Shown piece after piece: positions 14,333-22,752 of a stretch of DNA of 37,420 nucleotides. The notes under the pieces are model-generated. The model worked only from the letters and a program-made list of their open reading frames with translations, was not told where the DNA came from and did no database searches. Both the position numbers and the translations under genes were made by a program. The stretch is taken from assembly GCA_019634275.1 (NCBI GenBank), contig JAHQVP010000264.1, positions 1 through 37,420 of the forward strand. Reading direction: 5' to 3'. Each line of letters starts with the position of its first letter. The first letter of the stretch is position 1. Source of the DNA: Saprospiraceae bacterium. Lineage in GTDB: Bacteria; Bacteroidota; Bacteroidia; Chitinophagales; Saprospiraceae.

Positions 14333-15559
14333 ATGCCTACAGAGCGAATCTCATTTACCAACCACGAAGGGCACGAACTAGCGGCAAGACTTGAAGTCCC
14401 TGCTGATCAGGACCCACTTGCCTATGCCGTTTTTGCCCATTGCTTTACTTGCAACAAGAACCTCCCAGCTGCCACCAACATCAGTCGCACCTTAGCCTCC
14501 GCAGGCATCGCAGTCCTTCGTTTTGATTTTACCGGACTTGGACAGAGTGAAGGAGAATTTGCCAAGACAAATTTTTCGACCAATATCACAGACATTATCG
14601 CTGCCTACCAGTATCTACAAGAACAACACGAAGCTCCTCAACTCATGGTAGGCCACTCCCTGGGGGGAGCTGCCGTGGTTTTTGCAGCTGCACAACTCCC
14701 CGAAGTCCGCGGGGTCGCCATTGTAGGTTCCCCATCTGAACCTGCCCATGTCACTCATTTGATGGATGAGGCACTGGAGGATATCGGGGCCAGGGGATTT
14801 GCTGAAGTGGTGATTGCGGGACGCAATTTCAGGATTGAATCACACTTCATCGAATCGCTCAAAGGGAAAGACATTGGAGATATTGTTCGGGACTGGCGCA
14901 AGGCTTTTTTGATCATGCACTCCCCTATTGACAATGTCGTGGGGATCGAAAATGCAGCCAACTACTACCGCAAAGCACTGCATCCCAAGAGTTTTGTCTC
15001 TTTAGATGGAGCTGATCATATTCTAACCAAGAAGGAAGATGCCGACTATGTGGGCAATGTTATCGCTTCATGGGCCACGCGCTATCTTGTCAGGCCGCGC
15101 ACAGATCGGCCCCTCAAGAGTGACTTCCAAGTGGTGGCCAGTCTCCATCAAGAAGATGGTTATACTACTAAGATCAAGGCTGGCAAGCACTACTTAACCG
15201 CAGACGAGCCCACATCGGTGGGCGGAGATGACTACGGACCTTCTCCCTACGAATTGCTCAGCTCAGCACTTGGTGCATGTACTGTTATGACTTTACATAT
15301 GTATGCCAGGAGAAAGAAATGGGACCTACAGCAAGTGCAAGTCCACCTCAACTACGGCAAAATCCACCCCGAAGATTGTCAGGAATGTACCGCAGAAGTA
15401 GGCAAGGACGGTAAGATCAATCACATCGAAAGGCAAATAGACTTGGAAGGAGACCTTAGTCCCGAACAACGTAGCCGCCTTTTAGAGATTGCAGATCGTT
15501 GTCCAGTGCATCGCACACTTGAGGCTGGCGTACATGTCACCACCCGATTGAGCCATTAG
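14333..15559 (+). CDS. Alpha/beta hydrolase fused to an OsmC-type peroxidase domain
   Basis: The 408-residue protein has two domains. Residues 1-255 form an alpha/beta hydrolase with nucleophile elbow GHSLGG, an Asp candidate in HSPIDNVVGIE and a His in GADHIL. Residues 270-405 form an OsmC/Ohr-like domain with the two redox cysteines in ALGACTVM and DRCPVH, which in the family reduce organic hydroperoxides. The fusion is a recognised architecture (bifunctional alpha/beta hydrolase/OsmC family) whose substrate link is not established. The track start at 14267 lies upstream of the promoter-like palindrome; ATG 14333 (MPTERISFTNHEG) is preferred. Its stop overlaps the convergent amidohydrolase stop by four bases. 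Confidence 0.88.
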   Translation: MPTERISFTNHEGHELAARLEVPADQDPLAYAVFAHCFTCNKNLPAATNISRTLASAGIAVLRFDFTGLGQSEGEFAKTNFSTNITDIIAAYQYLQEQHEAPQLMVGHSLGGAAVVFAAAQLPEVRGVAIVGSPSEPAHVTHLMDEALEDIGARGFAEVVIAGRNFRIESHFIESLKGKDIGDIVRDWRKAFLIMHSPIDNVVGIENAANYYRKALHPKSFVSLDGADHILTKKEDADYVGNVIASWATRYLVRPRTDRPLKSDFQVVASLHQEDGYTTKIKAGKHYLTADEPTSVGGDDYGPSPYELLSSALGACTVMTLHMYARRKKWDLQQVQVHLNYGKIHPEDCQECTAEVGKDGKINHIERQIDLEGDLSPEQRSRLLEIADRCPVHRTLEAGVHVTTRLSH

Positions 15560-16824
15560 TATAATCGGCCATCTTTATAAACATGGAGAGGAGACCGGAG
15601 GGCATTCAGATCTTCCAGGGGATTTCCATTTACCACCACGATATCTGCCAAAAATCCCTTGCGAAGACGCCCCAGTCGATTGAAGCCCAGGACTTCGGCA
15701 TTGGTGCTGGTGACGGATCGCAATACCTCTATTCGCTCCATCCCATATTCTTCCATCATGAGCAACTCGCGAATGTTGTCGCCATGAGGGAAGACCCCTA
15801 CGTCACCTCCTGCGCATATTCTCACGCCACTTTCGATCGCCAAAGCAAACGACTTCTTTTTGTTAATGATGCGAGGAGGATCCTCTTCGATCCCTTTCTT
15901 CCAGCCCCGATATTGCATAATGGCATCTCCAGCTGCGAGAGTGGGACAGAGCGCGACATTGTATTGCTTCATTAAGGAAAGAACCTCCATGGTCGCCCCA
16001 TCCCCATGTTCGATGGTGCTTACACCCGCGCGAGCCGAAAGCTCCATGCCTACGGGTGTCGAAGCATGTGCCACCACCTTTCTCCCGCTGAGTGCGGCCG
16101 TGTTGACAATGGTCTTAAGCTCCTCTAAGGTGAAGGTGGGCATTGCCGTTCCACCTGGTCCCCAGCGATAGTCTGCGTACACCTTGATCACGTCGGCACC
16201 GTGACCGATTTGTTCGCGAACGACCGACTCAAGGCTTGCTCCATCAGCCACTTGAGCCCCTATGGGTACTGGCACATGAGGGGCATATCCTTTAGGTCCA
16301 TAGCTACCTGTAGCGACGATTGCGCGTCCCGCTACTTGCATTCGGGGACCAGGAACAATCTCCTTTTCAATGGCTGTCTTTATTCCTACGTCGGCATAGC
16401 CGGCCCCCTCACTACCTAGGTCTCTCACGCTTGTAAAACCCGCCTTAAGAGTGGATGCTGCATGATTTACTGCTCGGATGGCACGCTCGCTATGAGATTC
16501 CAACATTACTTGATCGGTCCAAGGAGTCTCGTCATAGGGGTGCAGAAGGAAATGTGAATGACCTTCAATCAGGCCTGGCAAAACTGTTTTGCCAGGCAAG
16601 CTGTGCACTGCATCTTCAGACTCCGCTCTTGGAGCCTGACCCGATGGTCCAGCATACAAAATGCTATCCGCTTCCACCACCACTGTCCATCCTACTCGAC
16701 TGGCATAACCATCAAATACTTGCGCATCCGTCAAGAAAATACGCTGTGCACTAGCCCAGGTAGGGTTAAGCAGGAGGCTAAAGGCCACCATAAGCATAAC
16801 CCCAGTGCGTTCTTTTCTCATCAT
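15556..16824 (-). CDS. Secreted amidohydrolase (imidazolonepropionase/prolidase-like)
   Basis: A 422-residue metal-dependent hydrolase with a signal peptide (MLMVAFSLLLNPTWASAQ), so likely periplasmic. The amidohydrolase-superfamily ligands are visible in order: GHSH (HxH) after LPGLIE, the lysine in DVIKVYADY, histidines in VVAHAST and TIEHGDG, and the aspartate in CAGGDVGVFPHG. The sequence resembles the Xaa-Pro dipeptidase/imidazolonepropionase-like group common in Bacteroidota. The true substrate (peptide, lactone or other amide) is not decidable. It starts 19 bases after the thioredoxin-TPR gene, so it is probably the last gene of the leftward operon. Confidence 0.85.
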   Translation of the reverse strand: MMRKERTGVMLMVAFSLLLNPTWASAQRIFLTDAQVFDGYASRVGWTVVVEADSILYAGPSGQAPRAESEDAVHSLPGKTVLPGLIEGHSHFLLHPYDETPWTDQVMLESHSERAIRAVNHAASTLKAGFTSVRDLGSEGAGYADVGIKTAIEKEIVPGPRMQVAGRAIVATGSYGPKGYAPHVPVPIGAQVADGASLESVVREQIGHGADVIKVYADYRWGPGGTAMPTFTLEELKTIVNTAALSGRKVVAHASTPVGMELSARAGVSTIEHGDGATMEVLSLMKQYNVALCPTLAAGDAIMQYRGWKKGIEEDPPRIINKKKSFALAIESGVRICAGGDVGVFPHGDNIRELLMMEEYGMERIEVLRSVTSTNAEVLGFNRLGRLRKGFLADIVVVNGNPLEDLNALRSPLHVYKDGRLY

Positions 16825-16843
16825 TTAGCTACCAATTAATGCC

Positions 16844-17626
16844 TCAGTAAAGGGCCATGTCAAAAAACCTTCGTCGCTCCTTGGTCACCGGATGTTGATT
16901 TCCCAGTATTCGGAAAAGGGCGATGCCTGTCCGCCTGGGGAGATCGTTCATATAGCTCCGATCTGCCTGAACGGCTTCAGTGATGGTCAAGGCAGCTTCT
17001 GAAAATGCCAGCGCTGCCAGCAAATCCCGCACGGTGAGCATAAGGGATTGCACCGGGCCATCGGTAGGGTCATCCAGTTCAACCAACTGCTTCAGGGCAG
17101 TGATGTCTTCCCTTAATGTGTAGTCTGGATGACCTTGTCGAATATCCTCGGTCAAGGCAAAGGCCTGCTCCGGGTCTTGAAATACGATCAAACGTGCGAG
17201 GGTGTGTTTTGCCGTCACATGGTCTGGATGTACCCTTATGAACTCCTGCACCATCTCGATTTGATCACTTGGGTTCCTCGACCCAAGTTCTTGCTCCAGT
17301 TCACTCCAGGACTCCTTTTCTATCGAAGGCAGATTTTCATCCAACCACTTGTTCACCTGGACCGCTGATAACGCACCAGCAAACTCCGCTATGACCGCTC
17401 TCTTGTGAAACAACTTGACATTGGGGATGCTTCTTATCTGGTATGCATTGGCCAAGTCTTGCTCCTCCTCCGTATTGACTTTAATCAATACAAAGTCGGA
17501 TCGTTCTTCTGCCACTGCATTAAGCACCGGGCCCAGTACACGGCATGGTCCACACCAGGGTGCCCAAAAATCCACCAGAATCGGCGTGGATTCGCTGGGC
17601 TCCAATACCTCTTTTTCAAAGTCCAT
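16844..17626 (-). CDS. Thioredoxin-domain protein with C-terminal TPR-like region (CnoX/YbbN-like)
   Basis: With the start at 17626 (MDFEKEVLEPSES) it is 260 residues. Residues 10-110 form a cytoplasmic thioredoxin fold with the active site WCGPC (24-28) and the cis-proline in IRSIPNVKLF. The rest is helical with TPR-like repeats (AKHTLARLIVFQDPEQAFALTE). The architecture matches CnoX/YbbN, a chaperedoxin, although that protein in E. coli has the redox site altered. The ORF track extends to 17785 without a signal or family similarity. ATG 17626 overlaps the upstream TMEM220-like gene by 11 bases, fitting translational coupling. It is the fifth gene of the leftward sugar operon. Confidence 0.85.
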   Translation of the reverse strand: MDFEKEVLEPSESTPILVDFWAPWCGPCRVLGPVLNAVAEERSDFVLIKVNTEEEQDLANAYQIRSIPNVKLFHKRAVIAEFAGALSAVQVNKWLDENLPSIEKESWSELEQELGSRNPSDQIEMVQEFIRVHPDHVTAKHTLARLIVFQDPEQAFALTEDIRQGHPDYTLREDITALKQLVELDDPTDGPVQSLMLTVRDLLAALAFSEAALTITEAVQADRSYMNDLPRRTGIALFRILGNQHPVTKERRRFFDMALY

Positions 17627-18011
17627 TTCGTGACTCCGTACTTTCAAAACACGTATTCTTCTTGACTGCCTTTCTAAAATAAAGTGCGTAGGCGATGCCT
17701 GCAAGGAAGAAACCCAAGAACTCTCGTACCAGTTCGATATGGGGAGATTCTGCTTGCATCGACCCTGTGATCGTAGGCATACCACCGGTCAACCAGGAGA
17801 CGAAATCAGGCACTAACAGCACAATCCCAAAAAAAGCAGCAGCAGATCCCGCCAGGGCCAAAGTCATCGATTCTCTACCAGAAAAAGCCCTAATCGCAAC
17901 CAGCGATACCCCCAGATAAATTACGATCCATCCGATGGGGTCTGGATCATTAATTTGCCAATAGGCAAACAGCACAAAGAGAATCGCCACCAACAGATGT
18001 ACAATCTTCAT
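17616..18011 (-). CDS. Transmembrane protein, TMEM220 family
   Basis: A 131-residue membrane protein with about four hydrophobic segments. The N-terminal LFAYWQINDPDPIGWIVIYLG matches the conserved DPDP signature of the TMEM220 family. The function of this family is unknown. The ATG overlaps the last base of the TonB-receptor stop (TGATG), and the C-terminus overlaps the thioredoxin gene by 11 bases, so translation is likely coupled on both sides. The C-terminal tail is basic and then polar (FRKAVKKNTCFESTES). Confidence 0.75.
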   Translation of the reverse strand: MKIVHLLVAILFVLFAYWQINDPDPIGWIVIYLGVSLVAIRAFSGRESMTLALAGSAAAFFGIVLLVPDFVSWLTGGMPTITGSMQAESPHIELVREFLGFFLAGIAYALYFRKAVKKNTCFESTESRNGL

Positions 18012-20326
18012 CAGAATTCGATTCGATAACTTAGATTAGGAATAAGCCCTAGTTGCTCAACCACATCTCTTTCTTCCAGCATCGGATCCCAAATGTAGTA
18101 TGCTACCGCTTTGGCATTGGTCACATTCAAGAGATCGAGCCCTACAAGACTGCTGTATTTCTTTCGGTTACGCTTGTAGTATACCCTTAGATCTACTTTG
18201 TAAAAAGAGCCTAATTGTTCTGAAAAGGCGGAAGTGACCCTATAGACGGTTCGCAAAGCTTCTTGAGAGAGTTGCTGATCGATTGGTCCTTCCCAAAATC
18301 CACCCCGCACAAAAGCTCGGAGGTTGAGTCCTAAGATCTTGTCATGGTCTCCCAGGGTAAATTCTTTACCTCCAGTCAGATTCATGGCATAGCGTCCATT
18401 CCAACGCGTATCTCTGGACACTCCATCAGAAGCCGTGTACTGTGAATTATAGTACGTAGCGCTGCCTTCAAAAAAGGTAGAACCCTCAAAATACTTGGAG
18501 TATCCAATCTCGAGTCCTGTATTGTATCCCGTGCCTCGATTATCAAAGCGTTGAAAAGGCCGATAAGGCAAATGATTGATGGTCGAGAAAGTACTGCCCG
18601 CATCCGCAATCACCGGAACATCAAATAGGCTCTGATAGTAAAGTTCGACTACAAGTTTTGCGGTGTTGTTAAGCTGGCGCTTCCAAGTAAGCCCCAGATG
18701 ATGCGCCTTAATGAGATCCAGTTCTGCATTGTCCAATCCAGACTCACTCTGATGCAAGAGGATCGCAGCATCAGGTACCTGACTATGCAAACCATAGGCC
18801 AGTCCCAATGTGGTTTGTGCGTCCAGATCATATGTTGCTTTCACTCTCGGTTCGAGATTTCCTGTACCCGTCATTGAAAAACTGGTAGCATGCAATCCCA
18901 CCGAAACCCGGAAATTATCCACAATGGAACTCTCCACATCGGCAAAACCTTGCAACAAAACTCCGTTGTCTTCAGCAGTGAAAGAAAAGTCCTCTCCAAG
19001 ATATCGGGCGGTGAGCAACTCATACGCAATCGCAGAAATGCGGGTTCCCACCATGAGCCGGGTATTCTCAGACAAGGAGAGACCGTAGCTCAAGTAAGTG
19101 CCAAGTCGGCTTTCCTGCATGTGATCATCTTCAAACTCTCGAGAAAAAGCACGCATCGGTGCATATCTACTGGATTGCCGTTTGTGATCGAGGCCACTGT
19201 ATACAACGGAAGCCGTGAAGGACCCCAATTTTAGGGATGCTCCCAGAGCGCCCATTTCCGCCTCAAAGTCAATGTCTTGCTGGTCCTTGAACGTCTCCCA
19301 TAAAGCCACATCTTCTGGACTTCGGAATCGATTGGAACTGGTCCCTCCCATTCCAAATACATTCAAATTTCCCCGCGGTAGAGAAAAATCAAAGTTAAAG
19401 GCAAGGTCCTGAAATCCGATTTCCTCATCACCCAATTCTACCCCCATGGCGGAAAGTATCCCCAGTGTGGAGTATCGGTAGTTTACGACAAAGGAGTGGT
19501 CTTTTCCTGACATCAATGGTCCTTCCAACGCCGCATCTATGCCGATGAGTCCGATTTGACCTTTGAATCCGACGCGCTCTGTATCGCCACTACGAAAGTG
19601 CATATCCATTGCTCCGCCCAATACGTTTCCAAGGGAGGTGGCGAAGGCTCCCTTATGAAACTGAGAATAATCCATTAATTGAGCACTTAAAATATTGACC
19701 CCTCCGCCACTGGCCGCAGATCGATCGCCAAAAGCCCCGGCATTCGCGAGATGGTTGGGATTGACAATTTCCACATCATGCAAAAACCATTTTACAAACG
19801 ACGGATTATTCCCACGCACGGAAACACTATTGGCCTGATCATTTTCACTAATGACTCCTGCATAGTTAGAGACTACTCGGGCGGGATCGTAAAAGGTAGC
19901 CGGAAAACGGAGGACCTCTTCCACAGTAATGGTATGGATCTCTGAAACGGACAATCCATGATATCGAGCGGGGGCCTTCACCAACACTTCATCGAAAGAA
20001 TTAGCAGAACTGGTCAATAAAAAATCGCCCAGACGCTGTCGGCCGTGTCGTACATCTACCCCAGCAATAAGTTGGGTCTGATATCCCACATAGCTTATGG
20101 CAATGCGATAAATGCCCGGTAATAGGTCGTCGATCGCAAATCGTCCATCCTCATCGGTAATCGTCTGTAGCTCAATATCACCCTGGCTGACTTCGATTAC
20201 CGCAGCGATGAGAGGCTGCCGATCCTGGACATCCAATACCCGCCCTGAAACTTTAAGGGGTTGGCCACTCAGTCCCATTGAAAGGCTCAGCAGCACGGCG
20301 GCGAAAATGACCCTAGCCCACACCAA
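18011..20326 (-). CDS. TonB-dependent receptor with carboxypeptidase-regulatory-like domain
   Basis: An outer-membrane active-transport receptor of 771 residues. After a signal peptide (ARVIFAAVLLSLSMGLSGQ) comes a CarboxypepD_reg-like domain (residues 24-108, GRVLDVQDRQPLIAAVIEVSQG). A plug follows (VSVRGNNPSFVKWFLHDVEIVNPNHL), then a beta barrel ending in YRIEF. No SusD-like partner is present, unlike classical Sus systems. The start is TTG at 20326 or GTG at 20323, inside the upstream isomerase gene (14-base overlap); no ATG is available before the signal peptide. The genomic setting suggests a sugar or sugar-acid ligand, but the sequence does not prove it. Confidence 0.88.
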   Translation of the reverse strand: MVWARVIFAAVLLSLSMGLSGQPLKVSGRVLDVQDRQPLIAAVIEVSQGDIELQTITDEDGRFAIDDLLPGIYRIAISYVGYQTQLIAGVDVRHGRQRLGDFLLTSSANSFDEVLVKAPARYHGLSVSEIHTITVEEVLRFPATFYDPARVVSNYAGVISENDQANSVSVRGNNPSFVKWFLHDVEIVNPNHLANAGAFGDRSAASGGGVNILSAQLMDYSQFHKGAFATSLGNVLGGAMDMHFRSGDTERVGFKGQIGLIGIDAALEGPLMSGKDHSFVVNYRYSTLGILSAMGVELGDEEIGFQDLAFNFDFSLPRGNLNVFGMGGTSSNRFRSPEDVALWETFKDQQDIDFEAEMGALGASLKLGSFTASVVYSGLDHKRQSSRYAPMRAFSREFEDDHMQESRLGTYLSYGLSLSENTRLMVGTRISAIAYELLTARYLGEDFSFTAEDNGVLLQGFADVESSIVDNFRVSVGLHATSFSMTGTGNLEPRVKATYDLDAQTTLGLAYGLHSQVPDAAILLHQSESGLDNAELDLIKAHHLGLTWKRQLNNTAKLVVELYYQSLFDVPVIADAGSTFSTINHLPYRPFQRFDNRGTGYNTGLEIGYSKYFEGSTFFEGSATYYNSQYTASDGVSRDTRWNGRYAMNLTGGKEFTLGDHDKILGLNLRAFVRGGFWEGPIDQQLSQEALRTVYRVTSAFSEQLGSFYKVDLRVYYKRNRKKYSSLVGLDLLNVTNAKAVAYYIWDPMLEERDVVEQLGLIPNLSYRIEF

Positions 20327-21368
20327 TGATGCTCCGGTTTAAGTTCTCGTCAGGATCTCCTCCCGCGAAATCGTCAAAAGCCTTTTCTGTAACGGTAATC
20401 ATGTGGTCTTTAATGAATTGGGCACCCTCCTCTGCTCCCTGATCACCATCCTTGATGCAACACTCCCACTCCAGGACTGCCCATCCATCATAGTCGTATT
20501 GTGCCAACTTACTGAAGATGCCTTTAAAATCTACCTGACCATCTCCCAGTGATCGAAATCGACCAGCACGATCTGCCCAATCTTGGTATCCTCCGTAGAC
20601 GCCAACACGACCAGACGGATTGAACTCGGCATCCTTAACATGGAACATCTTAATAAACTCATGGTAGATGTCGATGAATGCCAAATAGTCCAACTGCTGG
20701 AGGACAAAGTGACTCGGGTCGTATAATATATTGGCACGGCGATGGTTCCCACATGCCTCACGAAACATTTCAAAAGTAATTCCATCGTGCACATCCTCTC
20801 CCGGATGTATTTCATAGCAAAGATCCACTCCGTGCTCTTCATATACATCTAAAATGGGGACCCACCTTTTGGCAAGCTCACCAAAGGCAGATTTGACCAG
20901 GCCTTGTGGTCGCTGAGGCCAAGGGTATACGGTGTGCCAAATGAAAGCACCTGTAAAACTCACGCTGACATCAATGCCCATGTTCCGACTGGCGGCCGCA
21001 GCCCATTCCAATTGTTGCACTGCCCAGGCCGTTCTTGCTGCAGGGTTATTGCGTACGCGCTCAGGAGCGAATCCATCAAACATGACGTCGTAGGCGGGAT
21101 TGACCGCCACCAATTGCCCCTGAAGATGTGTCGACAACTCCGTAATCTGGACTCCACACTCGGCAGCCCTACCTTTGATCTCATCGCAATAGTCCTTACT
21201 GGTTGCGGCCTTTTCCAAGTCGATGAGCCGGGTGTCCCAGGTCGGGACTTGAACTCCTATGTAGCCGTAATTGGCGGCCCACTTGCAGAGCCCCTCGAAG
21301 CTATTGTAGGGAGCTTCGTCTCCGGCAAATTGAGCAAGAAATACAGCCGGTCCTTTGATTGTCTTCAT
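20313..21368 (-). CDS. Sugar isomerase/epimerase, AP-endonuclease-2-like TIM barrel
   Basis: A 351-residue TIM barrel of the xylose-isomerase-like superfamily. Likely metal ligands are visible at strand ends: CYEIHPGED (Glu), NILYDPSHF (Asp, His), MFHVKDAEF (His) and AVLEWE (Glu). Bacteroidota and related bacteria often pair such proteins with Gfo/Idh/MocA oxidoreductases in keto-sugar or inositol catabolism, and here one lies 82 bases upstream. There is no signal peptide, so it acts in the cytoplasm. The substrate cannot be assigned. The TonB-receptor gene starts inside its 3' end. Confidence 0.85.
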   Translation of the reverse strand: MKTIKGPAVFLAQFAGDEAPYNSFEGLCKWAANYGYIGVQVPTWDTRLIDLEKAATSKDYCDEIKGRAAECGVQITELSTHLQGQLVAVNPAYDVMFDGFAPERVRNNPAARTAWAVQQLEWAAAASRNMGIDVSVSFTGAFIWHTVYPWPQRPQGLVKSAFGELAKRWVPILDVYEEHGVDLCYEIHPGEDVHDGITFEMFREACGNHRRANILYDPSHFVLQQLDYLAFIDIYHEFIKMFHVKDAEFNPSGRVGVYGGYQDWADRAGRFRSLGDGQVDFKGIFSKLAQYDYDGWAVLEWECCIKDGDQGAEEGAQFIKDHMITVTEKAFDDFAGGDPDENLNRSIIGVG

Positions 21369-21450
21369 ATTGTTGTCTTGTCTTTATATCATTTCCAAAT
21401 GATCAAAAAAATATCGGCAGATCTGTCGAGCAAAACGCCAACTAAGCCCA

Positions 21451-22602
21451 TTACTCAAATGTGGTCCATTTATCATCCGATTGTCCACTCTCCACCACTT
21501 TGTAAATAAATTGCATCCCACGGACTCCGTCTTCTACGGTCGGAAAATCATATACCGGGTCAACCTCCTCTCCACTTAATCGGGCCTGCACATGCTTGGC
21601 AAAGTTTCGATAGATGCTGGCAAATGCCTCCAAATATCCTTCTGGATGTCCTGCTGGCAGTCTCGTATGCGCTTGCGCTGCGGCGGCAAGATCTCCCACG
21701 CCCGTGCGCAACACCTGCATCGGTTGGTCAAGGTGTCGAACTACCAGATCGTTGGGGTCTTGTTGACGCCATTCGACAGCCGCCTTAGTTCCATATATCC
21801 GTATGCGCAAGTTGTTTTCTTCCCCAACGGCGATCTGGCTGCAAAAGAGCAGTCCCTTCGCTCCGTTGTTGAATCGCAGCAGCACATTGCCGTCGTCGTC
21901 TAGTTGTCTGCCGGGCACAAACGTTGAAAGGTCTGCGCAAAGTTCTTTGATTTGAAGGCCCGAAATGTACTCTGCCAGATTTTCGGCATGGGTACCTATA
22001 TCGCCAATACTGCCCGCAATCCCTGATTTGGATGGATCCGTACGCCACGAAGCCTGCTTTTGCTCACTGTCTTCAAGTTTTGTGCTCAGCCATCCTTGAG
22101 GGTACTCCACTACGATCTTTCTCACCTCTCCTAATGTACCATTGGCGATCATTTGTTTGGCGTGTTTGACCATCGGATATCCGGTGTAATTGTGGGTCAA
22201 TGCAAAGATCAAACCCGTGTCCTTGACCAACTGAGCCAGCTCATGAGCCTCCTCCATGTTGAAACAGAGGGGTTTGTCGCAGACCACATGAAAGCCATTT
22301 TCCAAAGCCATTTTAGCAGGCGGAAAATGTACGTGATTTGGCGTTACAATGGAGACAAAGTCCATGCGCTCATTCGCGGGCAACGCTTTTTCTTTTTCGA
22401 TCATTTCCGCATAGCTTCCATACACTCGATCGGCAGGTAAAAACAAGTCTTCGCCGGACAGTCGAGACTTTTCTGCATCGCTACTGAAAGCTCCACAGAC
22501 CAATTCGATCTGTCCATCAATGGCTGCCGCCATTCGGTGGACAGCACCGATGAAAGCACCTCTGCCTCCACCAACCATGCCCATACGTATTTTCCTACTC
22601 AT
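21451..22602 (-). CDS. Gfo/Idh/MocA family oxidoreductase
   Basis: An NAD(P)-dependent sugar or inositol dehydrogenase, 383 residues. The N-terminal Rossmann domain has MGMVGGGRGAFIGAVHR, and the EKP-type motif appears as VVCDKPLCF with the conserved lysine. The substrate-domain motif GDIGTHAENLAEY carries the likely catalytic histidine. There is no Tat or Sec signal, so it is cytoplasmic. It is the first gene of the leftward operon, 150 bases from the divergently oriented xylA. Pairing with the isomerase suggests oxidation and isomerisation of a sugar or sugar acid. Confidence 0.88.
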   Translation of the reverse strand: MSRKIRMGMVGGGRGAFIGAVHRMAAAIDGQIELVCGAFSSDAEKSRLSGEDLFLPADRVYGSYAEMIEKEKALPANERMDFVSIVTPNHVHFPPAKMALENGFHVVCDKPLCFNMEEAHELAQLVKDTGLIFALTHNYTGYPMVKHAKQMIANGTLGEVRKIVVEYPQGWLSTKLEDSEQKQASWRTDPSKSGIAGSIGDIGTHAENLAEYISGLQIKELCADLSTFVPGRQLDDDGNVLLRFNNGAKGLLFCSQIAVGEENNLRIRIYGTKAAVEWRQQDPNDLVVRHLDQPMQVLRTGVGDLAAAAQAHTRLPAGHPEGYLEAFASIYRNFAKHVQARLSGEEVDPVYDFPTVEDGVRGMQFIYKVVESGQSDDKWTTFE

Positions 22603-22700
22603 CTTGCTTTCTTGATTGCTTATTAAAGTGAAAACTCAAGATAGCAATTTGGAAGAATCTGCCTTTCTCATTGTCAAATGGTGTGGAAACAAATAGGAGC

Positions 22701-22713
22701 GCAGAAGGTCTGC
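22701..22713. promoter_or_regulatory. Operator-like inverted repeat between the divergent sugar units
   Basis: GCAGA and TCTGC are perfect five-base arms around AGG, located 12 bases upstream of the -7-like TATTTTAG (22725-22732) for xylA and 100 bases from the oxidoreductase start. It could serve either unit. Arms this short can occur by chance. Confidence 0.3.
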
Positions 22714-22752
22714 AACCCGATTGCTATTTTAGCTTCTCAAAGAAATCAGAAC

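Noticed and set aside
20904-21509. 201-residue plus-strand ORF opposite the isomerase gene
   Set aside because: Shadow of a well-supported gene; no recognisable motifs and odd composition.
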